NCBI RefSeq assembly: GCF_015712065.1
Contig: NZ_JACFYZ010000008.1
Location: 62,001 to 126,000 of the forward strand
Direction: 5' to 3'
From: Ectopseudomonas chengduensis
Lineage (GTDB): Bacteria; Pseudomonadota; Gammaproteobacteria; Pseudomonadales; Pseudomonadaceae
DNA: 64,000 nucleotides
A program made the translations under genes and the position numbers. The notes below the pieces were generated by a model. That model was not told where the DNA came from. It did not search any database and saw only the letters and a list, made by a program, of their open reading frames with translations. Of this stretch, positions 1 through 9,718 are shown one piece after another (position 1 is the stretch's first letter; every line of letters begins with the position of its first letter).

Positions 1-153
1 TGTACCTCCTTGATTCATGCAGGAATCTTCCATGACTCAGGCGAGAGTGATGCTCGCCCGAGAGAGGAAAGACTGGGACGTTAATGGCGGAGTCGGCGGT
101 GGGTCAAACGGGATATGCCGCGCCAGCACTCATTGTGTGAGGAGTTGCCTCAT

Positions 154-218
154 CGTCACTCCCGCACAGGCATTAGCCCAAAGAGCCGTTCTGGATTCCC
201 GCCTGCGCGGGAACGACG
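154..218. repeat. Dispersed inverted repeat (CGTCACTCCCGC...GCGCGGGAACGACGG)
   Basis: The two arms carry CGTCACTCCCGC and GCGCGGGAACGACG and are roughly inverted. The same family recurs at 47367-47436. It lies in the 251-base left margin, where I see no convincing gene. Confidence 0.6.
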
Positions 219-251
219 GTTGCAGCAGAGGTTACGGATTCCGGGGGCCGA

Positions 252-614
252 CTATTGACCGTCCGGCTCCGACCATACGGCAAACTCGTTGCCGCCCGGC
301 TCGACGAAGTGAAAGCGTCTGCCGCCAGGGAAGGAAAAGATCGGTTTGACGATTTCCCCACCGGCGGCCTCGACCTTGGCCAGGGTGTCTTCCAGCTGTG
401 CGCTGTAGAACACGATCAGCGCGCTGCCGTTGTCGCTGCGCGCGGACATCTCGACGCTGAAGAAACCGCCATCCAGGCCTTCGTCGGCGAAGGCGGCGTA
501 ATCGGGGCCGTAGTCCGTGAATTGCCAGCCGAAAGCGGCCTGGAAGAAGGCCTTGGTGGCCGGCAGATCGCGGCTGGGGTATTCGACGTAATTGATCTTC
601 TCGTGAGCAGGCAT
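252..614 (-). CDS. VOC family protein (glyoxalase/bleomycin-resistance fold)
   Basis: A 120-residue protein of the vicinal oxygen chelate superfamily. It opens with KINYVEYPSRDLPATKAFF and has the typical AAFGWQFTDYGPDYAAF segment, then a C-terminal HFVEPGGNEFAVW strand that in this fold supplies a metal-site glutamate. The length fits a single-domain VOC protein. The ATG at 614 was chosen because an AAGGAA ribosome site lies just upstream and the family begins here; an in-frame extension to 692 would run into the next gene's end. The substrate is unknown. It is separate from the helix-hairpin-helix gene upstream on the same strand by 31 bases and may be cotranscribed with it. Confidence 0.85.
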   Translation of the reverse strand: MPAHEKINYVEYPSRDLPATKAFFQAAFGWQFTDYGPDYAAFADEGLDGGFFSVEMSARSDNGSALIVFYSAQLEDTLAKVEAAGGEIVKPIFSFPGGRRFHFVEPGGNEFAVWSEPDGQ

Positions 615-645
615 GCCGGGTTCCTTGGCAGTAAAAGAGAGGGAG

Positions 646-882
646 TTACTGACGTGATTTGGCCAGGTCGATGGCGGCCTGGATAGCCGCACGTGCTTGT
701 GGGCTGTTTTTCCAGCAGGTCAAGCCCAGTTGACCGGCTACCGCAGTGACGATATCGCCGACGCTGGCTTCGGCCAATTCCTGCAAGGAGTTTATGCCGA
801 TCTGTTCGAGTCGTTGCACGACGGTAGGGCCTACGCCTTTAACGTTTAGAAGGGCTTGGTGTTCGACGGGTGGGAAGGGCAT
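646..882 (-). CDS. Helix-hairpin-helix domain protein (small)
   Basis: A 78-residue protein whose core LLNVKGVGPTVVQRLEQIG is a textbook helix-hairpin-helix (GVGP hairpin), followed by helical INSLQELAEAS. Such modules bind DNA or RNA backbone non-specifically. The tail holds a single Cys-Trp pair and a helical Ala/Gln-rich end. Resembles the small Cdd1/pathogenicity-locus-type HhH proteins widespread in Pseudomonas; no enzymatic domain is present. It marks the boundary of the cassette-like block that starts about 10 bases upstream of its ATG. Confidence 0.8.
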   Translation of the reverse strand: MPFPPVEHQALLNVKGVGPTVVQRLEQIGINSLQELAEASVGDIVTAVAGQLGLTCWKNSPQARAAIQAAIDLAKSRQ

Positions 883-890
883 TGGGATTG

Positions 891-967
891 TTACCAGTCG
901 TTAAGCCAAGGAACGGGCTTTAGTCCGTCTCCAGTGAGTGGAAAGAACAGTTTGAACCATTTGCTAC
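891..967 (-). other. Degenerate attC-like site (distal end of cassette cluster 1)
   Basis: Read on the minus strand, it starts at the stop of the membrane-protein gene and contains GGTTCAAA (left inner box), a GACGGACTAAAGCCCGT imperfect stem, and CTTGGCTTAAC (right inner box). The outer core expected as GTTRRRY has decayed. Layout and spacing match the two better sites at 1341-1416 and 1760-1836. Inference from pattern; not folded by computation. Confidence 0.5.
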
Positions 968-1335
968 GTTTTTTTGAGTAGCTTCATTTCTGCGTATGAA
1001 AGCAATAGCGGAGCTATAATAATAAATATTATTACAGCCGAAACCGAGTAGTGCATTGCGGTTGATTTGTAAATTGCAAGGCATAAGAAGTAAATCGAAA
1101 TGATAGGCGCCGCAAAAAATTTCCTTCTTGTGTTTAGATAAAAGAGTGCGGTCATTGTGGTTGATATTGCGACTACTGTGATTATAAAGTTGGTTGATCC
1201 ATAACTTGGATCTCTTGTTGCTAATTTGAAACTGATAAATGGGTAGCTTAGTGCGAGCGCCCCAAAAAACAGGCAGGCAATCCAGCTTAGAATGTCTGAT
1301 ATTTTAAATGTAATTTTTATAGCTATTGAGATCAT
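964..1335 (-). CDS. Hypothetical four-helix membrane protein, cassette-borne
   Basis: A 123-residue AT-rich gene, very different in composition from its neighbours. Four hydrophobic segments are visible (about residues 14-36, 47-65, 73-90 and 97-115) with short basic loops (NTRRKFF) and a lysine-rich C-terminus (EMKLLKKT). I do not recognise the family. It starts a few bases after a degenerate attC core at 1341 and ends inside another attC-like site, so the sequence is arranged as one integron gene cassette (gene plus 3' attC). Lack of a strong ribosome site is common for such cassettes. Confidence 0.65.
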   Translation of the reverse strand: MISIAIKITFKISDILSWIACLFFGALALSYPFISFKLATRDPSYGSTNFIITVVAISTTMTALFYLNTRRKFFAAPIISIYFLCLAIYKSTAMHYSVSAVIIFIIIAPLLLSYAEMKLLKKT

Positions 1336-1340
1336 GGCTT

Positions 1341-1416
1341 GCCTGGCGTTTGGTTAAGAGGCTGGCTTTAGCCCGTCTCAGCGAGCGTAGCGAGCGATTT
1401 GAAGCACTTGTTATAT
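1341..1416 (-). other. attC-like recombination site (cluster 1, middle)
   Basis: Minus-strand reading shows ATATAAC (outer left core), GCTTCAAATCGCTCGCT, then CTGAGACGGGCTAAAGCC, CTTAACCAAAC and GCCAGGC, the last a decayed GTTAGGC. The inner 64 bases match the site at 57288-57361 at about 52 of 64 positions by eye. It separates two minus-strand genes, as expected between adjacent cassettes. Confidence 0.7.
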
Positions 1417-1430
1417 GCATGGCGCGATCC

Positions 1431-1733
1431 TCAATCGCTTACGCACTTTATCTCAGCTTTGAGTATGTATGCTTTTCTGAAGAAAGGCATGATTCTGTCA
1501 ATGGTTCTTGTTACATAACTTAGCTCTGTGCCAAGAACCTCCTCGTGCAACGCAATAAGCTCATGAACAATAGTGTTCGATTTTTCTGGTGGAATCTTGG
1601 GAGAGTTATAGAGCTCTGCCAAAAGCCAGTCGAGGCATGGGTAACTCGGATTTTCGTTAACAGGAACGAATAGCGACTCTTCATGCGTTTCTATGCATGC
1701 TTTCTCGCTACCGTGATACATGTCGAATGCCAT
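1431..1733 (-). CDS. Hypothetical protein, cassette-borne
   Basis: A 100-residue, AT-rich gene of unknown family. It begins MAFDMYHGSEKACIETHEES and holds an acidic helical middle part with HELIALHEEVLGTEL; four cysteines are scattered without a clear metal motif. It has no signal peptide or membrane segment. The ATG at 1733 lies 27 bases after an intact GTTAGAT core, and the gene stops at 1431, 15 bases before the next attC-like site: exactly the compact layout of an integron cassette. The size and composition recall small immunity or adaptor proteins, but I see no motif to support that. Confidence 0.65.
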   Translation of the reverse strand: MAFDMYHGSEKACIETHEESLFVPVNENPSYPCLDWLLAELYNSPKIPPEKSNTIVHELIALHEEVLGTELSYVTRTIDRIMPFFRKAYILKAEIKCVSD

Positions 1734-1759
1734 GATGGTTCCGTGTTTTTTGAAACTGC

Positions 1760-1836
1760 ATCTAACGATTAAGCTAAGGGGCCGGCTTTAGCCGGTCCCA
1801 GTGAGCGGGGCGAACGTCTTGAGCGCATGGTTAGAG
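1760..1836 (-). other. attC site (cluster 1, best preserved)
   Basis: Minus-strand reading: TCTAAC and GTTAGAT are the outer cores (GTTRRRY satisfied). GCTCAAG and CTTAGC are the inner boxes, and they pair with one unpaired base, which is the extrahelical base typical of attC. ACCGGCTAAAGCCGG forms the terminal stem. The stop codon of the preceding gene overlaps the outer left core, as is usual in cassettes. Confidence 0.8.
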
Positions 1837-2109
1837 GCCTGCCTCGTTCGCGGCGAAAAGGACGTTGCCAATTAAGATTCTAGCTCGCTCAGGGGTAACA
1901 GCACCGTTAAATGGTTGCGCTTCGGTAACTACAAAATACTCAAGCTTCTCCGCCAATTCGTTTAAATCCTTCCCAACCGGGTGACACCAATCAACCTGCC
2001 GATCAGACAGCTTCCAATAAGCGGCTAAAAACGAGCTAACTGTATGCTCAACTGTTACGGAAGAGTCATCTCTCAAAATATCTAGGAGATGCTTAGCTGC
2101 TTCATCCAT
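1831..2109 (-). CDS. Hypothetical protein, first gene of cassette cluster 1
   Basis: A 92-residue protein, MDEAAKHLLDILRDDSS at the start and PERARILIGNVLFAANEAGL at the end, predicted all-helical and soluble. I do not recognise it. The TAA stop lies within the attC outer core at 1830-1836, and the ATG at 2109 is seven bases after a GTTAGAG core, so this is arranged as the promoter-proximal cassette of the cluster. Base composition is lower in GC than the adjacent aer gene. The length and helical makeup resemble small contact-inhibition or Imm-type immunity proteins only in a general way. Confidence 0.65.
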   Translation of the reverse strand: MDEAAKHLLDILRDDSSVTVEHTVSSFLAAYWKLSDRQVDWCHPVGKDLNELAEKLEYFVVTEAQPFNGAVTPERARILIGNVLFAANEAGL

Positions 2110-2175
2110 GGCTGCCTCTAACTATAAATAGACACCAAATGGTGCATAACCTGCGGGCGATTTTGGTGGATAACC
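2110..2175 (-). other. Possible orphan attI site with two direct repeats
   Basis: On the minus strand GGTTATCCACC and GGTTATGCACC occur as direct repeats 24 bases apart, followed about 20 bases on by GTTAGAG (2116-2122) directly before the first cassette gene. attI sites have this plan: two direct repeats, then a simple core. No integrase gene is adjacent. The rest of the spacer to 2367 holds one more related 11-mer in inverse orientation (2242-2252) and a GCGAGCAAGCTCGC REP arm. Confidence 0.35.
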
Positions 2176-2367
2176 TTCCTGGTCATTTTCAAGATCCTTC
2201 TCTAGCTCGCGGGAGGTAGCGAGGCGATGGGGTGATTGGGAGGTTATACACCATGTCGGATAACTGCTGGCAAGTGGCAATTACGCGAAGGCGGGGAAGG
2301 TTGGGAAGGGCGTAGGGAAGATCGCGAGCAAGCTCGCTCCTACAAAAAGCGGGGCGGAGAGGGGGAA

Positions 2368-2395
2368 GGCGCAGCGGTGAGCCGCTGCGCCTTTT
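2368..2395. terminator. Hairpin terminator next to aer
   Basis: GGCGCAGCGG, loop TGAG, CCGCTGCGCC: a perfect 10-bp stem three bases from the aer stop. The T-tract is on the plus strand side and only a short TT follows on the minus strand. Confidence 0.6.
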
Positions 2396-2398
2396 GTT

Positions 2399-3964
2399 TC
2401 AGCGGTTGAAGCGTTCGACCAGGGCGTATTGGCCCTGTGCGGTGTTGGTCAGGGCTTCGCTGAGTTTGGCGGTATCGTTGGCTTCGCCGGCGGTCTGGTC
2501 GGCCAGTTGGGCGATGGTGGTGATGTTCTGGTTGATCTCGTCGGCGACGGCGCTTTGCTCTTCTGCCGCTGCGGCGATCTGGTTGGCCATATCGGCGATA
2601 TTGGCCACCGAGTCGCTGATGCCGGACAGTGCCTGATCGGCCTGGAGCACGCGTTCGACGCCTTCGTCGGCTTGCTTGCGGCCGATTTCCATGGTCAGCA
2701 CGGCCTCTTCGGCGGTGCGCTGCAGTTTGGCGATCAGGGCGTGGATCTGTTCGGTGGACTCGGCGGTGCGTTGCGCCAGCGAGCGCACCTCATCAGCCAC
2801 TACAGCGAAGCCGCGGCCCATCTCGCCAGCGCGAGCAGCTTCGATGGCGGCATTGAGGGCGAGCAGGTTGGTCTGGTCGGCGATGCCTTTGATCACGTCG
2901 ACCACGCCGCCAATCTCGCTGCTGTCCTGGGCCAGGCGGGTCACGGTCTCGCCGGTATCGCCTACCGATTGCGACAGGCGCTGGATGGCTTCGCGAGTTT
3001 CTGCGGCGATGGTGCGGCCTTCGCTGGTCAGGCGGTTGGCTTCCTGGGTGGCGATGGCGGTGCGGGCGACGTTGCTCGCCACTTCCAGAGTAGTGGCGGC
3101 CATTTCGTTGACGGCGGTGGCGACCTGCTCGGTCTCGCTGCGCTGGCGCTCGAGGCCGGCCGAGCTGTTGTGCGCCAGCTTGTCAGCTTCACGCGCTTGC
3201 AGGGTGAGTTGCTCGGCCGTGTCTTGCAGGCGGGTGAGGCAGGTTTTCAGGCGCGCTTCCTGGCTGAGCATGGCCATTTCCAGGCGTGCTTCGGCGCCAC
3301 GGCTGTCGGTGTACATCTGCGCGATCAGCGGGTCGGAGGTGGTTTGCTCGGCAAGGCGCAGCAGGCGTTTGACGCCGCGCGTCTGCCAGGCGATGCCAGC
3401 CAGACCCAGCGGCACGGAGAGCACGGCAGCGAGGATGAAGCCCCAGTTGCTACCCATCCAGTGGCCGATCATGAAGCCGATCTGGCTGACCAGGATGAAG
3501 GGCATCCACGCCTGGACGATGGGCAGCCATTGATTGCTGGCCGGAACGGCCGACTTACCAGCGTTGATGCGGGCGTACAGCGTTTCGGCGCGGCGTACTT
3601 GCTCGGCGGTCGGTTTGACGCGGACGGATTCGTAGCCGACGACCTGGTTGTTTTCGGTCACGGGCGTGACGTAGGCGTTGACCCAGTAATGGTCACCGTT
3701 CTTGCAGCGGTTCTTGACGATGCCCATCCACGGGCGGCCCTTCTTCAGGGTCGTCCACATATGCTCGAACACGGCGGATGGCACGTCAGGGTGACGCACG
3801 ATGTTATGTGGCGCGCGCAGCAGTTCTTCGCGCGTGAAGCCGCTGACTTCGACGAAGGCGTCGTTGCAGTAGGTGATTTGCCCTTTGAGATCGGTGGTGG
3901 ATATCAGGCGTTGTTGTGCAGGAAAAGTGCGCTCACGCTGAGTGACCGGCTGGTTGTTACGCAT
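2399..3964 (-). CDS. aer: Aerotaxis receptor Aer (PAS-type methyl-accepting chemotaxis protein)
   Basis: A 521-residue energy taxis receptor. The N-terminus carries a PAS domain (about 20-115) with ITYCNDAFVEVSGF and the RHPDVP segment, which in Aer binds FAD. Two closely spaced membrane helices follow (about 148-195, FILVSQIGFMIGHW and GFILAAVLSVPLGL), with no periplasmic domain, as in Aer. The C-terminal half is the signalling coiled coil, with the hairpin tip IADQTNLLALNAAIEAARAGE that contacts CheA and CheW. Next to acnA, as PA1561-PA1562 in PAO1. A flagellar sigma-28 promoter candidate lies upstream. The signal is inferred from family: redox or electron-transport state. Confidence 0.93.
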   Translation of the reverse strand: MRNNQPVTQRERTFPAQQRLISTTDLKGQITYCNDAFVEVSGFTREELLRAPHNIVRHPDVPSAVFEHMWTTLKKGRPWMGIVKNRCKNGDHYWVNAYVTPVTENNQVVGYESVRVKPTAEQVRRAETLYARINAGKSAVPASNQWLPIVQAWMPFILVSQIGFMIGHWMGSNWGFILAAVLSVPLGLAGIAWQTRGVKRLLRLAEQTTSDPLIAQMYTDSRGAEARLEMAMLSQEARLKTCLTRLQDTAEQLTLQAREADKLAHNSSAGLERQRSETEQVATAVNEMAATTLEVASNVARTAIATQEANRLTSEGRTIAAETREAIQRLSQSVGDTGETVTRLAQDSSEIGGVVDVIKGIADQTNLLALNAAIEAARAGEMGRGFAVVADEVRSLAQRTAESTEQIHALIAKLQRTAEEAVLTMEIGRKQADEGVERVLQADQALSGISDSVANIADMANQIAAAAEEQSAVADEINQNITTIAQLADQTAGEANDTAKLSEALTNTAQGQYALVERFNR

Positions 3965-3992
3965 GGCAGGTATCCGTCGTTGTAATGCCCTG

Positions 3993-4019
3993 TCATCGGC
4001 CGGCGAGCGGCGAAGTTGA
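3993..4019 (-). promoter_or_regulatory. Sigma-28 (FliA) promoter candidate for aer
   Basis: Minus strand: TCAACTTC, exactly 11 bases, then GCCGATGA, against the known TAAAGTTT-N11-GCCGATAA. The -10 element matches 7 of 8 and the -35 matches 5 of 8. It lies 29 bases upstream of the aer ATG. Confidence 0.6.
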
Positions 4020-4108
4020 GGACTGAATCCGTTTTGGCGAGTTTAATCGCTTTTTGAATGGCGTCACATTTTTGTCACGGCATGAGCCGTCCTTGGCCCG
4101 ACGGGGAG

Positions 4109-4133
4109 GCCCTGCCGCATGACACGGCAGGGC
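4109..4133. terminator. Hairpin downstream of acnA
   Basis: CCCTGCCG and CGGCAGGG pair around a seven-base loop, shortly after the acnA stop. There is no clear T-tract, so its role as an intrinsic terminator is uncertain. Confidence 0.4.
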
Positions 4134-4140
4134 AGGTACA

Positions 4141-6882
<2,742 letters not shown>

Positions 6883-7138
6883 TGCACATCTCCTTGGGCC
6901 CGCACGGTTCGGGCTGTGTCTGATGGCGGCAGACCTTCAAGCTAGTTCGGCTTGGGCAGTCTGGCTAGCGCATATCCTTTATCGGTTGCTATGCGCTGCC
7001 TGTTCTGGGTGGCCGGGCCTCATCGAAACGCGATGGCTGGCGGCTCCCTAGTCTGGGGCAGCGCATATGTAGCTGGACAGGTTTAGCGGCTCTGGGTTCC
7101 GGTCTCGGGTATCATGCGCGCCTTGAGGAGACCCTTTG

Positions 7139-8194
7139 ATGAATACCCTGTTTCTGCATTGCCGCCCCGGTTTCGAAGGGGAGGTTTGCGCCGAGATCAG
7201 CGACCTCGCCGCACGCCTGGATGTACCGGGCTACTCCAAGACCAAGCCCGGTAGTGCTTGCGCCGAGTTCGTCTGCAGCGAGGCGGCCGATGGCGAGCGC
7301 ATGATGCGTAGTGTGCGCTTCAACAGCCTGATTTTCCCCAGGCAATGGGCACGCGGTGGTTTCGTCATGTTGCCGGAGAGCGATCGCATCAGTGTGCTGC
7401 TCGACGCCCTGGCGGACTATCCGGTGTGCGGCAGCCTGTGGCTGGAAGTGGTGGATACCAACGACGGCAAGGAGCTCTCGACCTTCTGCAAGAAGTTCGA
7501 GGCGCCGCTGCGCAAGGCGCTGCTCAAGGCCGGCAAGTTGGTGGACGACGCGAAGAAGCCGCGCCTGCTGCTGACCTTCAAGAGCGGCCGTGAGGTATTC
7601 GCCGGTATCGCCGAGGCGGATAACCAGGCGATGTGGCCGATGGGCATTCCGCGCTTGAAGTTCCCGCGCGAGGCGCCGAGCCGCTCCACGCTCAAGCTGG
7701 AGGAGGCCTGGCACCATTTCATCCCGCGCGAGCAGTGGGATCAGCGCCTGGCGCCGGGTATGACCGCCGTTGATCTGGGCGCTGCGCCGGGCGGCTGGAC
7801 CTGGCAATTGGTCAATCGGGAAATCCGCGTCACCGCCGTGGACAACGGGCCAATGGCCGAAAGCCTGATGTACTCGGGGTTCGTCGTGCATCAGCGCGCC
7901 GATGGCTTCACCTTCCGTCCACGGCATCCGGTGCACTGGATGGTTTGCGACATCGTCGAGAAGCCGGCGCGCACGGCGGCGATGATCGAAACCTGGCTGG
8001 GCGAGGGGCTGTGCCGTGAGGCGGTGGTCAACCTCAAGCTGCCGATGAAGCAGCGCTATGCCGAAGTGCGGCGCCTGCTCGATCGCATCGAGTCGGGGCT
8101 GGTCGAGCGGGGCTTGAAAGTCAGTATCGGTTGCAAGCAGCTCTATCACGACCGCGAGGAAGTGACCTGCCACCTGCGTCGGCACGGTAAGTGA
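7139..8194 (+). CDS. rlmM: 23S rRNA 2'-O-ribose C2498 methyltransferase RlmM
   Basis: 351 residues. It methylates the ribose of C2498 in 23S rRNA before ribosome assembly, using S-adenosylmethionine. An N-terminal THUMP-like region is followed by a Rossmann methyltransferase domain with the SAM motif AVDLGAAPGGWTWQL (about residues 202-216) and the catalytic-core segments MVCDIVEKP and AVVNLKLPMKQRY. Start chosen at ATG 7139, eight bases after GAGGAG; a TTG just upstream is not preferred. The homolog sits beside acnA in several Pseudomonas genomes. Confidence 0.95.
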   Translation: MNTLFLHCRPGFEGEVCAEISDLAARLDVPGYSKTKPGSACAEFVCSEAADGERMMRSVRFNSLIFPRQWARGGFVMLPESDRISVLLDALADYPVCGSLWLEVVDTNDGKELSTFCKKFEAPLRKALLKAGKLVDDAKKPRLLLTFKSGREVFAGIAEADNQAMWPMGIPRLKFPREAPSRSTLKLEEAWHHFIPREQWDQRLAPGMTAVDLGAAPGGWTWQLVNREIRVTAVDNGPMAESLMYSGFVVHQRADGFTFRPRHPVHWMVCDIVEKPARTAAMIETWLGEGLCREAVVNLKLPMKQRYAEVRRLLDRIESGLVERGLKVSIGCKQLYHDREEVTCHLRRHGK

Positions 8195-8283
8195 TGATCT
8201 GCGCGTAGGTCTCAAGATTGTGCGCGCAGGTGACCTGAAGGTCAGCTTTGCGCGACAATGCGCGCCTGTTTGTGGAGCCCCTT

Positions 8284-8535
8284 ATGTCCGAAGCCCTGAC
8301 CCTCAATCACGATGACCTGCTCGACGCCAGCGGCCTGAATTGCCCGGAACCGGTGATGATGCTGCACAACAAGGTGCGCGACCTGTCGCCGGGCGGCCTT
8401 CTCAAGGTGATCGCTACCGATCCGTCGACCCGTCGTGATATTCCCAAGTTCTGCGTGTTTCTTGGCCACGAACTGCTCGGCCAGGCCGAGGAAGACGGCA
8501 CCTACCTGTACTGGATTCGCAAGAAGGCCGACTAG
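8284..8535 (+). CDS. tusA: Sulfur carrier protein TusA
   Basis: An 83-residue member of the TusA/SirA family. The hallmark LDASGLNCPEPVMMLHNKVR contains the persulfide-carrying cysteine in the CPxP motif (about residue 20). It relays sulfur from IscS to TusBCD for 2-thiolation of tRNA wobble uridines, and also affects molybdenum-cofactor sulfur supply. The ATG at 8284 gives the normal family length; an upstream TTG at 8248 would add 12 unlikely residues. It lies 89 bases after rlmM. Confidence 0.95.
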   Translation: MSEALTLNHDDLLDASGLNCPEPVMMLHNKVRDLSPGGLLKVIATDPSTRRDIPKFCVFLGHELLGQAEEDGTYLYWIRKKAD

Positions 8536-8547
8536 ACAGTTATCTCG

Positions 8548-8615
8548 TAGGGCGGGTGCAACCCGCCAAATAGCGGATGTTGTTGGTCGCGATGGCGGGT
8601 TACACCCGCCCTACG
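8548..8615. repeat. REP-like inverted repeat (GTAGGGCGGGTG...CACCCGCCCTAC)
   Basis: Perfect 12-base outer arms GTAGGGCGGGTG and CACCCGCCCTAC with a second inner pair. It lies between the convergent tusA and DUF3080 genes and may act as a transcription barrier. Confidence 0.75.
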
Positions 8616-8620
8616 GTTTG

Positions 8621-9679
8621 CTAGCTTTCGCTGTGCCATCCCGCCTGTCCCGGCGCCAGGCCGCAGCTGTTTAGCAAAGTCTGCCAGGCCTTGACGTGAC
8701 GCGCCGTGGCTATGCGGAAATCCTGCCATAACGAATCCTGTTCGCCGGCCAGTCTCTGCAGGTGCTCGCGGGTGGCCGTGGGAATACCGTCGATGCGCTG
8801 CAATTGCAGCAGCGCCGCCTGCCACTGCTGGCCGCGTTGGTCGACCTGTGCCAGGTAGGGTTGCAGGCCGCCAGCGTAGAACTTGATGAAGATGTTCTGC
8901 AGGATGCGCCCGCGTGGCGTCGCCTGGCCCAGCGGGCAGAGTGGGCGATTGCGCTGGCGTTGCTCCAGCAGTTCGCTGCCAACGTCGAGGGCGTGGCGCA
9001 GGCTGGCCAGGCTGGTGATCAGCTGGCTGCCTTGTTCGCTGGCATAGAGGGCGAAGAACAGCGGTTCCAGCTCGCCAGCACTCGGCGGCAGTTGCGCGGG
9101 CAGGGCCGCGCCGATGCTGGCCAGCCGCTGCAATGCGTCCAGCGCGGCGCTGTCTTCCAGCGTGTCCACCGGCAAGGCCTTATCGGCGAAACGCAGGTAG
9201 CTCTCGAACTCCGGGCTGCCGTTCAGGGCATTCCAGAATACAGCGGGCAGTTGCTGGCGCTTGTCGCTGGCCAGGCGCTGCAGCGTGGCCTTCAGGCTGG
9301 AGTCGTTCTGAAGATGGGGCAGGCAGTCGTCGATGGCGCGCAGCAGATCGCCTTCGTAGCCCAGGCGCTGGCTGGGCATTAGCTGCTTGCCCAGGCTGCT
9401 GTTGCGTTGGCTGATCAACCGCTGCAAATGCGGACAGCGCCGCGCGTCGATCACCAGATCGAGAAGGCCGATGCGCAGTTCGGGGATATCCGAAAGCCGC
9501 TCGCGCCGGGCTGGCAGGCGGTACTGGCTGATACTGCGCCTATCGAACGAGCTGACGTTCGGTGCATCGAGCGAGCGCTGCAGGCGTTCGAGGTAATCGC
9601 TCTGCAGGGCCAGGCCATCATTAGCCGGGCCACAGCCGGCGAGCAGAAGGAAGCAGAGGAACAGGGCAGGTCGAATCAT
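8621..9679 (-). CDS. DUF3080 domain lipoprotein
   Basis: 352 residues. A lipoprotein signal peptide with lipobox LLAGC (Cys about 16) predicts anchoring in the outer or inner membrane. The mature protein is helical and Gln/Leu/Arg-rich, with RHLISQ-type repeats absent but conserved ELRIGLLDLVIDARRCPHLQRLISQ and CPLGQATPRGRILQNIF segments typical of DUF3080. Function unknown. It is monocistronic, divergent from nothing close, and its stop faces the REP element at 8548-8615. A second cysteine pair may form disulfides. Confidence 0.85.
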   Translation of the reverse strand: MIRPALFLCFLLLAGCGPANDGLALQSDYLERLQRSLDAPNVSSFDRRSISQYRLPARRERLSDIPELRIGLLDLVIDARRCPHLQRLISQRNSSLGKQLMPSQRLGYEGDLLRAIDDCLPHLQNDSSLKATLQRLASDKRQQLPAVFWNALNGSPEFESYLRFADKALPVDTLEDSAALDALQRLASIGAALPAQLPPSAGELEPLFFALYASEQGSQLITSLASLRHALDVGSELLEQRQRNRPLCPLGQATPRGRILQNIFIKFYAGGLQPYLAQVDQRGQQWQAALLQLQRIDGIPTATREHLQRLAGEQDSLWQDFRIATARHVKAWQTLLNSCGLAPGQAGWHSES

Positions 9680-9718
9680 GCGCTCAGTCTAGAGCTGATT
9701 TCCTGCCTATCCAATGAC

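Noticed and set aside
17..349. 110-residue frame at the left end
   Set aside because: It runs through a dispersed inverted repeat, its composition is unlike a protein, and it overlaps the VOC gene.
2141..2252. DnaA-box cluster or replication origin
   Set aside because: The 9-mers end in C instead of A, there are only three, and there is no AT-rich unwinding region or replication gene nearby. attI-type repeats are a better explanation.
2429..3985. Long open frames antisense to aer, acnA (4738-6945), fadE (21529-22674) and exaA (61110-63032)
   Set aside because: They are shadows of GC-rich genes. The products are low complexity in Gly/Ala/His/Arg/Val, have no ribosome site, and the opposite strand encodes full-length recognised proteins.
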